Positions 47,161 to 58,700 of a stretch of 64,000 bases of DNA are shown here, in pieces. The DNA is from Sympetrum striolatum (Eukaryota; Arthropoda; Insecta; Odonata; Libellulidae), in NCBI GenBank assembly GCA_947579665.1, contig OX388349.1:19934459-19998458 (forward strand), in the 5' to 3' direction. How positions within the stretch are numbered: the stretch's first letter is position 1; each line of letters starts with the position of its first letter. Made by a program: the position numbers and the translations under genes. The notes beneath the pieces were generated by a model that did not search any database, was not told the origin of the DNA, and worked only from the letters and a program-made list of their open reading frames with translations.

Positions 47161-48980
47161 ACTCTGTTAACGGGGTGATTTGTGAGCTAGGCAGGTCCGC
47201 ACTCCACATAGTGGCACCAAACACTGCCGAAGATTAAATATATAAACAGTCCGTTTTGTTCCTTATCTAGTCAGGGTCATGAATGAGAAACTGGAGTAGA
47301 ACGGTTATAAGTTTCTGCGGTAAAACATTTTTAAAAGTTTGCCTAATAAATCGTACTGTAATATGTGTGATGTGATAGTATGGGAGTGATGCTACTTCAC
47401 TTGAGGTAGGTCTAAACTAGAAGAAGCTGCAAGCGTGAGGAATCTGATAGATGAAGTTTTTGCACAATATTGCAACGTAGTACATTTTGTCAAATATTGC
47501 CAAGATAAAAAGTGGTACTAAAATAATATCTAACACACATGAAATCCTCGGGGAAAAAATATAAAAATCCAGACTGATTGAGGTATCCATTTTGAAGGGA
47601 GTATATTTTCAGTAGTCGTAAAAAGAACTAGAAGTCCCGTATGCCACTTCGGTCGATCAAGCAATGAGCTTCAAGCAAGAAATAGAGCGTACACAAATCG
47701 TATTTTAAAGGCTCGTCGTTTCAGTTAAAGGTCTGTCGTAGTAATAAACTAAGGAGTTGGAAAAAATTCACTATATCAGCCTTGAGTTGGTGGTCGTGGT
47801 AACCCTGAATTTTCGGTATTAGCTTTCCATAATAAAGGATTGAGAGCCTACTTACATATCGGTAAACCGTTAACAGGTTAAAGTTGTAATTTTTCCTTTG
47901 CCCTTTTCCGGTATATTCCGGTGTTTTCATCTCTCGGCGATAGGCTTATGAGTGTAAATGTTACTCCACTCTTGCCTTCATCATGTACTTTTGTCATTCC
48001 TTTGTAAACTCTCCCAAAGAGCGTTGTAAGGCCCTTTCCATCCGTTGGTCTCTCTCCATTCTCTGCATCTTAGTCTCCGTGTGTATTCTCTTTTTGAAAT
48101 CTAGAACCGCACTTTCTCTGCCGCCCCCCCACGACTCGGCATTTCTTTTGCAGAAGAAGATCGTGCCAAAGTGGGCGTCTGCTCCTCCTTCAAACTATTC
48201 CAAAACACGAAAGCGTCTTCCCTTTCAGATGAACCCATTCATTCAACTAAGGGAAAGCATCTTTCGAATGTTAACAGTTCAGTAAAGCTAGGCTCTTCTC
48301 TCTACGTTTTCACTTTTCTATCGGACGGATTTGCAACACGAAGCTCTTTTCCGGTATTAAATTTAGCGGAATTGCTCTCATTTGTAATTAACTTCATTAA
48401 GAGGAAAAACTGTTTCGAGGTAACTTATGTAGATTCTGGTGCGTTCTCACTAAGAGCTTGAATAAGAAGAACATTTGTATTCGGTCTTGGGAATCGCACT
48501 TAAATCCTTTGACGATCAGTACTATGTATGCAAAAAGTTGTTTTCGAGTCTATAAGAATTCATGTAAACAAAATATTCACCTGCGACTAATTTTCTTTTT
48601 CTGTAATAACCTAAACTTGGTATTATAATTTTTAGCATTAACGTTTCGATTCCTTGTTAGCATTTCGAGCAATGTTCCATAGTTATTTATTTATTATTGC
48701 AAGCCAAGAAAAACGTAATCCTGTCTGGAATACAAAATGGGGTACTGTTCGTCTCCCATGTAAAAATTAATAGAAGAGAATGTATAAAGGTGATTCATGA
48801 CGCAGGATGAGAATATTTTGAGGATAAAAGAGTAAAACAAAGTATAAATTTACTAAATAATTACAGATACGGTACGTTCTCAGATGATATAACTGATATA
48901 ATGCGACCCATCTGTTATAGGCCGTTCTGATAATGCAAGGAAGGTCAGTGTAATAGATACTTAAATTAATAGATTCAAGA
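47161..48980. other. Non-coding sequence, no gene recognised
   Basis: Overlapping + strand open frames at 47983-48285 and 48171-48461 are Ser, Leu and Phe rich, without domain, splice or promoter support. Confidence 0.4.
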
Positions 48981-49094
48981 ATTCACTCTTTCTGTGAAAT
49001 ATACGTGAAATAAATCGATTAGGAAAAGAGAGTCGTGGTGCTTTCGCCCCCTGCCGCACGTCGAAAGGTAACTTGCAGGGTCCTTAGATATACT
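48981..49094. repeat. Family B element, one end
   Basis: TTCACTCTTTCTGTGAAATA, TTAGGAAAAGAGAGTCG and CCCCCTGCCGCACG, TCGAAAGGTAACTTGCAGGG correspond in order to the right half of 26514-26742. The left terminal repeat is absent. Confidence 0.65.
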
Positions 49095-49599
49095 AATTTT
49101 TCATTCCTCAAATTATAATTTTTCCCTAGCTTTTCTGCAAATATTTTTATTACTTTCACTAGTCTTTCAAAAAACCATACATTATTTATGACAATGTAAG
49201 ATTATGTTTGGTGTTACTTTGACGAGTACCTCCAGGAGAGACAAGAATCAAAATCCGCCGAGTGCATTCTTCTAATTAGTCTTTAGCATTTGATTAAGGG
49301 AAAGCATTTTGCATGATGAGGGCCAAGCGATTAAATCATAAACCTAATCACAAAATAATTTTCACCTACTAATTAAATACAAGATATAATAAATAAGCAA
49401 AATATTTAGCACGTTTAAATCACAAGGTACGGAAAACCAACGGATGATATTAATTAATGGTTAATTTGAAATATATAATCTATATTGTTAAATATTTGCG
49501 AAATGAATTTTTTCCAGCTCTTTTTTATAAAATTGAGGAAATGAAACTTCAGTATAGAGTTGATTGAAATATAATTTGAAATCAGCCATTAAAAAGGAA
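49095..49599. other. AT-rich non-coding sequence
   Basis: Nothing recognised on either strand. Confidence 0.4.
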
Positions 49600-49830
49600 T
49601 GGAAAGGTAATGAGGCTTACCAGATAATGTGAGGAGTGAGGCATTTTTTCCCTGCTCTCCTCTCTCTGGGTCAGATTTCTATGAGTGGAAAAAATCCCAA
49701 GTAAATGCAGCATTGGTACCGTATTAGCTGAGAATTTCATAGCATTAAGGATCAGCAAAAGCATCGCACATTTCTTGTGATGGAGTTAATAGTGAAAGAT
49801 ACATTTTCATCTATCCTAAACCTAAATTCA
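49600..49830 (+). repeat. Long SINE family, diverged copy
   Basis: GGTAATGAGGCTTACCAG, GTGAGGAGTGAGGCATTTT, CCTGCTCTCCTCTCTCTGG, CTATGAGTGGAAAAAATCCC and AAGTAAATGCAGCATTGGTA align with 28378-28620. They align more weakly with the 28.9 and 34.2 kb copies. The tRNA head is missing. Confidence 0.6.
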
Positions 49831-51253
49831 GCTGTAATGTATTTTATTTGCCAGCATTTGGTTGTGGGAACAAAGCGAGTGTATAAGGAAGATAAAATTC
49901 ATCTTATCGCGGTCGGCTTTCTTCACCGTCGGCTGCCAACTTCTTAGAAGCATACCTGGATGGGTTTGACACGTCAAGGGGAAGTAGAGAGAGAAAAGTA
50001 ACTTCCATTTCCCGGCGTTGAAAAAATCGCGTGGATTTGTCGGTTCCCGGGAGATGGGGCTTTTGTTTTTAGGCACCCGGAGGAACAGCAGCGCCACGGC
50101 AACGGGGAGAGTTAATGCCTTTCCCTGATAATCGTGCATTTTTTCGGAAGATGCGAGCGAATAAAAGGGCCTCTGGCGGGAATGCGAATAAAATGCCCTC
50201 TAGCGGGAACGCGCATTTTCAGACCATGAAGAGAGCAAATGAGAGGAGATGAATGAGAAACTGCCGTTCCCCGTCTTATCCCTAAGGGAAATACAATCGG
50301 TCGACTCGGCGATGAATAAAATCGGTCTTATCGAAGTCGTTCTAGCTTTCTCCGCCTTTGAATTTTACGTAACAGATTTATAATACCCTTATTCATCGTA
50401 TGAATACATTTCTAATTACGTAACGTGTATATTGTGGTTATCGCTTTATATAAGCGAACTTCAATCAGTCTTTACTTCCTTAAGGAGTAAACATCTTATT
50501 TGCCCTGTTTGTTAACATTCCTCTCTACTTTCATACTGTTCTTTATATACGTCTTCTAATTGTATCCATTTTATTTTTACTGTTTTTAAGATACCTTCAA
50601 CATTGCATTTCGCACATTGAAGTGACTTTTGTAGCCCATCCTTTTTATTTCCCGCGTACACTACTTTGGCAATTTTTGCCGAGTTGCCATTTAAAACTAT
50701 TTCCTTAAAAAATCGTAGCCATTAAACTTTTAAAATGCTATATTAGTGAATTAAATGTAGCATATGCATAGTGATTGTTTTAAAATCTTTATATTCTGGT
50801 TTTAATGGAAGCTCCTCGTTAGATCCTCTCGAATTCGCTAGTGAAACAAAGTCATACGGAGAGAGGCAATGTTCTGCACCCATCCAGTCTTTCATAAAAA
50901 AACATCCTTTGTATTTTTCAGAAGTTAAAATTTTCGAGTATAAACTGCGTATCGTAGTTTTAGTCACCAGATTCATATACGCTGCACGTTACATGAAGGC
51001 GGCCAGCATGGGTTTTTATTCGTGCCATGGAGAAAAATAAATACGATTTTACTACCTTGGAAACCAGACATGGCGGAGCAAAGTCTCACATTAATTTTTA
51101 CGCTCCTTTTTTTATTCGTTAATTTTCGAGGGTTAAATTCAAGAGTGGTAAATAAAGCACTTAATTGGACCAAAATCCATCCAAAAATGAGCTCATAATT
51201 TTTTGTTAGCATAAATAGAACAGGGACGTCTTACCTGCGTGCAACGAACAGGC
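49831..51253. other. Non-coding sequence, GC-richer block at 49880-50290
   Basis: The block at 49880-50290 is distinctly less AT-rich and contains a duplicated phrase (AAAAGGGCCTCTGGCGGGAA / AAAATGCCCTCTAGCGGGAA at 50163 and 50192). No gene was recognised. It could be a conserved regulatory island. Confidence 0.4.
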
Positions 51254-51456
51254 GGACCTACCTAAAAAGAAAGGAAAGTTGGAACACGGCTGTTAAGGAA
51301 TTAGAGGTTTAAAATCTCCAATAGCCGTTTTTGTCGGCGTTCCTCTTCTCTTTCCCCGGTATTCCGAGAAAACAAGGCAGGACACCGCACTTTTTGAGAG
51401 CAGAACGCCGACAAAAACGGCCAATGGATATTTTAAACCCTTAAGGACCTACCTAA
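51254..51456. mobile_element. Family A element with 12-nt target-site duplication
   Basis: GGACCTACCTAA occurs at 51254-51265 and again at 51445-51456, bounding a 179-bp insertion. Inside are the inverted arms (AATCTCCAATAGCCG, TTTTTGTCGGCGTTC and GAACGCCGACAAAAACGG) and the middle GGTATTCCGAGAAAACAAGG shared with 34951-35270. The left outer part AAAGAAAGGAAAGTTGGAAC is also shared with 2000-2096. The arms are not symmetrical at the ends: the left has about 30 bp more than the right. Confidence 0.75.
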
Positions 51457-53299
51457 GTAAAATAACATCTTTACAAACTGAAATCAGTGTTCTAAGGCGT
51501 GACTTCATCAATAGAAAATAGAAAAGACTTTTTAATTTTTCGCAGAAACTAAAATATACTACCGATTTCGTAAGTGCAATTGCATATTAACTTAAGATAC
51601 AAGTAACTTTCCGAAACTTTTTGTGGAAAATTACAGTCTTTCCTATTTGATTATTTTATAAAGTCTTTCCTACATTCATTCGTTTCAAGAAGGTGTAAGT
51701 CTGTTCGCATGTTAAATACTATCTCATTCAAATAAATTAATCAGCACCTTTAAGCAGTGTAATTTTAAGTATAATTAAATGGGTCTCCTGCAGCATCTGA
51801 AAACATTCCCAATACTATAACCATAGAGTAACTATACTTTTATATATATATATACTTATATATACGTATAACTATAGTTAATCTATGCTATAACCCTGTG
51901 TTACAAACTTTGTAATACTTGATCCATGTAAACACGCAAGCAGTCTAGAACTCGTACGTTGACCTACTGTGTTTTTGTTTCTAAGTCAAAAATGAAGTTA
52001 TTCCACGCTGATAAACAACACTCTCGAGCTACCTCAGTAATTAAGAATACCATCGAAGCAGATTTTTAAATAATCGAGAAGGAATAAGCGAAAAATTCAC
52101 GAGTTTTTATTTTATTCTCGCCAGGGGTCAGTTTTTCACGGAGTTTCGAGTCGAATGCTTTTTCTTGTGGTCACAAACGGCGCTGTTTCCCTTCCGAAGC
52201 CTGTTCTTTTCCCATAATTCAGCCCTTATTCGCCACAGATAATCCTCGCTGGCAACAACGAATTCGCGAAAATTCGCGGTGTGCTAATTGCAAAGTTCCG
52301 TTTCCGCAAACTTTTTCATTCGCTCGAAATATTCGAGATCGACTTTTCCTAAAGGAAGTTTTTTTCGGATTGAATCCCTTTTTGCAGATTGGAATGTATT
52401 TACAGAGGATATTTCTTAGGACAACGAGGCATCCCCAAAGAATATAAATGCCGGTTGATGCGCATCTCGCGTGAAACCCCTTCTCAATCCATGTTCCAGG
52501 AAGCGGCAATATTGCGCTGGCCTTTGTAAAAAATGCCATCCTGAATTTCCTTTCTCAGAGGAGATGATAACGTTTGATGGATTCCTTGTTGTTCCTTTGA
52601 TTTATCGAGGGATCAATTGATTCAAATTCTGGACCTATACAGCCAATATTTGGTTTTAAAGTTACACGAATGATGTAAAATATAAAAACGGACAATCTTC
52701 TTTCTTACTAAATTCAATACTTGCAAGTAAGTTAGTAAATAATATCTAATAACAGATTATACCAATAATTAAAACAGATTAAATTAGGTACTACCTAATA
52801 AATTAGTAATAACTAACTTATATTAGATACTAATCATAGTTTTATTAATTAATAATTATACACCATTCCTGACTTTGCCGAGTTATCTCCACGCACAGAA
52901 AGTTACTTAACTGCTCGGATCAAATACTTTCTCCGCCTTTAAGTGAATGTTTTCATGTGGTGCGTGGATATAAAAGAAAAACTTAATTTTTTAAGAATTA
53001 TTTCTTCGATTGATTTAGCGAAAATTTCTTAATATTAGTGACATAGTGGAAAAGTGATTTTCACCTGAACATTCAGTTCAACTAAAACACACCCGCTTAA
53101 TATTCTTGTCGAATCAAAATTACTTTATCGAAGTGGCTTTTTATCATACATCATGGAAGGGGTTAATTAGCTCCCTTTCTTTCAAATCCGCATCTCGATA
53201 CTTCTTGTTTCAGATTGCCTTAAGAGGGACTTGTTGCTTCGTCATAACTCGCCCCAAAGTGATTCTCTCTTTACGCTTCTTTGTGACGGAACGCCGTGG
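51457..53299. other. Non-coding sequence with a TA microsatellite
   Basis: TATATATATATATA-type sequence lies at about 51841-51870. A GC-richer block lies at about 52090-52560. No recognised gene. Confidence 0.4.
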
Positions 53300-53554
53300 C
53301 CGCTCTCTTTGCTTTCTTGCTGTAAATTTAATTATGAGTTTATTAAGTGCATATTATCGCGTTCCGGGACTATCATTTTAAGAAGGCAATCATCCTTGTC
53401 GAATCATAGCCGCTTCATTGATTAATCTGAAAGTAAGGGATGAAATATTAGCTTCCGTAGTAGTAATACTCTTGATGTAAGTTCATATACGTCTTAGCTC
53501 ATTTTGCAGATTGGCTCCCACCGGAAATCGAGCCCGGGACCGCTCTCTTTGCTT
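53300..53554 (-). mobile_element. 5'-truncated SINE-like insertion with 15-nt direct repeats
   Basis: CCGCTCTCTTTGCTT stands at 53300-53314 and at 53540-53554. The 225 bases between, read on the - strand, start with TCCCGGGCTCGATTTCCGG and TGGGAGCC, the T-arm and acceptor half of the tRNA-like head found in the 125-bp SINE at 28648-28772. A different body follows. The 5' half of the tRNA-like head is missing, as expected for truncated reverse transcription. The 15-nt repeats are read as the target duplication. Confidence 0.6.
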
Positions 53555-53765
53555 ACATATAATTTACCATTTTTACATTGCTGTTGAATATTTTTAGATC
53601 CCCTATGCGTATTTTTCCTATTGTATTTTTAATTTCCAGTATATTAAATTTAAATTTAATTTTTAGCTCGTAGGAATTTTTTCTTATGAATGCTGTTACT
53701 TATATTTCTTCAAACGAATTAAATGTGTAGGTGCTTTGTAGTTTGTTTAAAATGCTAATTTCCTT

Positions 53766-53978
53766 GTGATTTCTATTGCTTTCTGTAAGCGAATGATTGG
53801 AATGTGTCCAGTTATCGATTTCATTTTATACAACTTTTGTTATAGTACTTCTATTGTTATTTCCATGCTATACGTAGCTTTCCTTTACATATTTTTGCTT
53901 GTACTATCAGTAGGTTTGCTAAGGTTTCCAACCTTCCTTATTGGTGTTATCCTGCAGTGGGTCTATTTTCGTTAGATG
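53766..53978 (-). repeat. Repeat C, copy 2 (inverted)
   Basis: The reverse complement matches 27531-27760 in order over CACTGCAGGATAACACCAAT, AAGGAAGG, CTACTGATAGTACAAGC and AAAGCTACGTATAGCATGG. The + strand open frame over it (ending IGVILQWVYFR) resembles the antisense frame of the other copy (ending VGVFLQWIFF), as follows from the shared DNA. Confidence 0.7.
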
Positions 53979-55683
53979 ATAGATTACATTTCCTAGAATT
54001 GAGATTTTTAAATCCATTCCATCCAATTTTTACTCTCTATTTCCACTTATATATACATTAATGAAGTTTTTATTAATTCCATAGACAAGCGGTTTGTTGG
54101 AAGAACAGAATTTTTAGTTTCAATCTCGTCTTAATTAATACATTATATGCCTTAGTTTTGTCGGAACATATTCCTCAATTTCCAAAGTTTTGATGTTCGT
54201 GGCATCATTTTATAATTACCTCGAATCGCGGCACACTTTGACACCTTGAAATCGGCGTATTTGCTTAGGACGCTGTTCTGAAAAGGGCATTGCCCATTAG
54301 CATGTACAAAAAAATTACTAATGTGAAGATCTAAGATGCGTGAGTTATTAGTATTTAGTGCATGTGTATATTAGTTTGATTGTTGATAGCATATTGAGAC
54401 TGAATTTCTCCGAGCGTAGTTATTTTTCCCTGTTCCCCATTCGATTTTCCCTAATCCGTAATCGGCGCTGGGATTTTCGTAAGCGAGACCTCGAAGAGCG
54501 CAATTTAAGGGATTTTCACGGATCCCAAAAGAACGCGATCACGCATTAGAAACCCATTTCTCGGAAACCCCATTTGCAGCGCCTCCGCCCGGAAAAAAGG
54601 TGAAAAGGGCTTTGGAGGGCGTGGTGTAATCTCTATCAGTCGAAGGAAGGAATCGCAGGGGTCGCTTTTTTGGGGGCCCAAGGAGGATTTGCATGGGGGC
54701 CATTTGTCATCTGCCTTTAGTGTTGCGACCGTTTTTTCTCCTCCGATTCCATTTGTCGATTTCAGCTGATGGCGAAGGTTTTTCAATCGCTCGGATCTTT
54801 TTGGCTTCGATGGATTGTTTTTTAGGCCGTTGTCTCCATTGGCTTTCCTCGTCTCTCACGCCAAAGCTCGGATTTTCAGAATCCGCCCACCGCACCAACG
54901 CCTTTCCTCTTGGTAAATGCGTGGTGGAATAACGCTATATTGTTTTTGACCATATCCTCTGTTCTAGACATTTCCAACCGACAAAATTAAACATACGTTT
55001 TCACCCTAATATTAAGGTCTACTTAATTACGTTTTAGTTGCTTCGGTTTACATTAAAATTGAAATCGTCTGGCGAATAAAATGACTTTATAGGCACGATG
55101 AGGTGAGGTTAAGCTGTTTATCATGTTCACGAAGAGGCATGCATATGAAATCCAAAGAATACACTGATCAATTTCCTTTCAATATGCCTGAAAGGTAAAG
55201 GATCTGTAAAAAGAACAGAGCTGCTTCGATGATACTTGTTGTATCACACAAAACAATTTATACTGAAAACTAGTACAATAATATCTGTGGAATTTTTGGA
55301 ATTCATTGCGTGAAATAGTACAAGCATCTTATTATCTTAGTATACGAGTATAATGGATCTGTACTCGAATCCTAGTTATGGTACTATTTTTCTATTGTGT
55401 GTAATGTTAATTCTCTAGCAAAATTCTTTGCCATTATCTGCTTTACCAAATGGACCCGAAATAATCCTAGCTGCCTTAAGTTGAACACTTTATCGTTATA
55501 ACTCAAGATCTATCATAAATATATCCAGCTCAGAAAAAATATTATTAAGTAGTATATATGTATCATAATAAGTTTTAAAGGTAGCTCCTATAATATGCGC
55601 TTGTATCGTAATGATTGATTAAAAAGTGAGACAAAATCGTGTACTTGAGGATTAACTGTTGTGCTTTTGTTTTCCTTCCGCAG
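53979..55683. other. Non-coding region just upstream of the cadherin exon
   Basis: This is probably the intron preceding the first coding exon, since 55683 is the AG of a strong acceptor. The block at about 54380-54930 is GC-richer and holds an octamer ATTTGCAT (54688-54695) and E-boxes CATCTG (54708) and CAGCTG (54763). It may be an enhancer or an unrecognised 5' UTR exon. No start codon frame here continues into the cadherin. Confidence 0.45.
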
Positions 55684-55744
55684 AACGTGAAGAGGACTAA
55701 ACCATGAGCTGAGGGTTCCTTTCCCGCAAATCCTCCGCGTTGAG
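55657..55744 (+). promoter_or_regulatory. 3' splice site and 5' UTR segment with a two-codon uORF
   Basis: TTTTGTTTTCCTTCCGCAG (ending 55683) is a strong acceptor with a branch-like TTAAC at about 55652. The exon then runs 61 nt to the start codon. An in-frame TGA at 55688-55690 shows the reading frame does not begin further upstream in this exon. ATG AGC TGA at 55704-55712, with A at -3, is a minimal upstream open frame in another register, ending 32 nt before the main ATG. Such uORFs commonly dampen translation of the main frame; an effect here is inference. Confidence 0.7.
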
Positions 55745-58700
55745 ATGGAGGATCCCCAACACCGCCGCCGCCCCCATCGACTCCCGGGGGCCGCTCCTCC
55801 CATCCTCTTGCTGTTCGCCCTGCTTGCGGGGGTCGCGTCTGCCCCCTCTCTCGACGGTGAGGACCTGCAGACCGTTCCTCCCCCGCAAGCGGCGGCGGAC
55901 GAACCCGCTCCTCCGGCCTTCCGCTTTACCAAACCCTCCTACAACGTGACCATCCCCGAGAACTCATTCGCCAAGACGTACGCCACCCCAACCGACCGCA
56001 TGGGGATTTCGCTGGGCGATGAGGACTCGGACATCGACGTTCGGTATAAGATAGTGGCCGGAGACAAGACGTTCAAAGTGGAAGAGAGGGTAGTGGGGGA
56101 CTTCTGCTTCCTGTTGGTGCGAACGAGGCAGGGTGGGGTGGTGCTGAACAGGGAGCGGAAGGAGTGGCACTACCTCACCGTGAGGGCCACTGGGACCAGA
56201 AAGAATGCCACCAGGAGGTCCTCTTGGTCGGACGAGGTGCTGGAGGCGGAGGCCAAAGTGAATGTGATGGTGCTGGACGTGAACGACCTAAATCCCTTCT
56301 TCCTCAACAAATCGTACGAAGTGGTGGTGCCCGAAGATACCCCTCTTCACAAAAGCATCCTCCGTGTGCGAGCGGAGGACCCTGACCAAGGGAAGAACGG
56401 GGAGGTGTACTTGAGTCTGAAAGAGCCCTCCCTGCAGTTCGCGGTCCATCCGGTGAGCGGGGAGATCACCCTCACGAGGCCTCTGAGGTTCTCCGAAAGG
56501 GCCTCGCACGAACTGACTGTGGTGGCAAGGGATCGCGGGTCGATTCCAAAGACTACTTTCGGCTCGAGCTCCGAAGTGACCGCCAAAGTGCAGATTCGAG
56601 TGAAACAGGTGAACTTGCACGCCCCGGAGATTTTCGTCCATTCTCTACCCGACATCGTTGAACACTCCAACGCGCACGTGTACGCAATCGTAAGGGTCGC
56701 GGATCGAGACTCCGGCCCTCACGGAGAGGTGTGCTCACTGGAGATAGCCGATGGGGACCCAGACGGGCACTTTCGGGTGCGCCCCGTCGGAGACCCCACT
56801 TCACGACCCGGCGAGTTTATGGTGGAAGTGGTAAGGCTGTTGGATAGGGAGAGAGCTCCGAGGGGGTACAACATGACCCTCAAGGCGGTGGATTGCGGAA
56901 CGCCGCCGAGACAGAGCTTTAGGGCCCTCCCGGTCCGCCTTGCGGACACCAACGACAACGCCCCGGTGTTCGATAGGGAAATATACGAAGTTGAAGTTCC
57001 CGAGACCACCCCTCCCAATTCTCCTATCATCAGGCTCAAAGTGATGGACGCCGACGAAGGCAGAAATGCTCAAGTGTTCTTGGAGATAGTGGGTGGCAAC
57101 GAAGGAGGCGATTTCAGGCTGAATCCCGACACGGGGATGCTGTACACGGCAAAACCGCTGGATGCTGAAGAACGCGCCTTCCATTCGCTGACCGTCTCCG
57201 CCATAGACCAAGGCAACGTTGGGACAAGGAAGCAGTCCTCCGCCAAAGTCAAGATCAACGTGAAGGACACAAACGACAACGACCCGCTGTTCGAGTCCGC
57301 GGAGATGAGGGTGGTAGTGGACGAGAACGAGCCGACTGGAAGCTCCGTTGCTAAGGTGACGGCGAGGGACAAAGATGCAGGGGAGAATGCTTACATCTCG
57401 TACAGCATCGCCAATCTGGCTCCGGTACCTTTCGAGGTGGACCACTTCAGCGGAATGGTGAGGACAACGCAGGTTCTGGATTACGAGTCGATGCGAAAAG
57501 AATGGGTGCTGAGGGTGAGGGCATCCGACTGGGGGCAGCCATACCGAAGGGAGACTCAGATGACCCTCAGAGTGATAGTGAGGGATGTTAACGACAACAG
57601 ACCGCAGTTCGAGAAAGTGGCGTGTTCCGGACACGTATCACGGCGTCTTCCTATCGGAGCGGAAGTGTTGACTCTGTCTGCGCTTGACTTCGACGCGGGC
57701 AATATCATCAGCTACAGGACTGTTTCTGGAAACGAGGACGGCTGCTTCTCTCTGGACGCCACCTCCGGCGTGCTTTCGGTAACTTGCGACCTAACCGATG
57801 TGGGGGCCTCCGAAAGGACCGTGAACGTGACAGCCACGGACGGGACCCACTTCGCAGACGTGGTATCCGTTAACATGGTGCTGGTTAACGCCAAACCCAG
57901 CGAGTCCAACCCTCTGGAAGCGGCCGCCTTCGACTGCCGCGACACCGGCGTCGCGCGGAGACTCACGGAAGTGCTGGCTGCCGCCGAGAAAAACAATTCT
58001 CCGACGCAAGCCAGGGAGGATTTTGCAATGATGCCCGGTCGGTACGGAGACAACGTCCACGCCCCGGAGTTCCTGGACTTCCCCTTGCAGCTGCTGGTCA
58101 ACGAATCTGTCCCTATTGGGTCTTCCCTTCTGAAACTTCGTGCAAGAGACAGAGACCGCGGATACAACGGGAAGATGGTGTTTGGAATATCAGAGGGCGA
58201 TATCGACTCCGTGTTCAAGCTGGACGCGGACACTGGTGTCTTGAGGGTCATCGGGAGGTTGGATCGCGAGAGGGAGTCGGAATACGTGTTGAACATCACC
58301 GTGTGGGACCTCGGGAGACCTCCCAAGTCCTCCTCACGGATGCTTCCAGTTGCCGTTCTGGATGTTAACGACAACGCCCCCAGGTTCGAGAGATCCGTGG
58401 CCAGCTTCGACGTCCCGGAAAACGCAACTAACGGAACGATTATATTCCGGGCAAACGCCAGCGATGCCGACCTTGGAGACAACGCCAAGATCACGTACTC
58501 GCTGGAGACGGACACAGAGGAATTTAGCGTGGATCCTGTGAGCGGAGTGTTGACGGTGTCTGGACAGCTAGACAGGGAGAAGAGATCTGTTTACGAACTG
58601 AGGCTGAGGGCCACGGACGGTGGCGAGGAGAGGGCTCTCTGGTCTGACGCGTTGATCAGGGTGATCGTATTGGACGTGAATGACAACCCGCCCGTGTTTT

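Noticed and set aside
56801..57634. Long minus-strand open frame (277 codons) and others opposite the cadherin exon
   Set aside because: Shadow frames produced by the GC-rich coding exon; no domain, and the true coding strand is certain.
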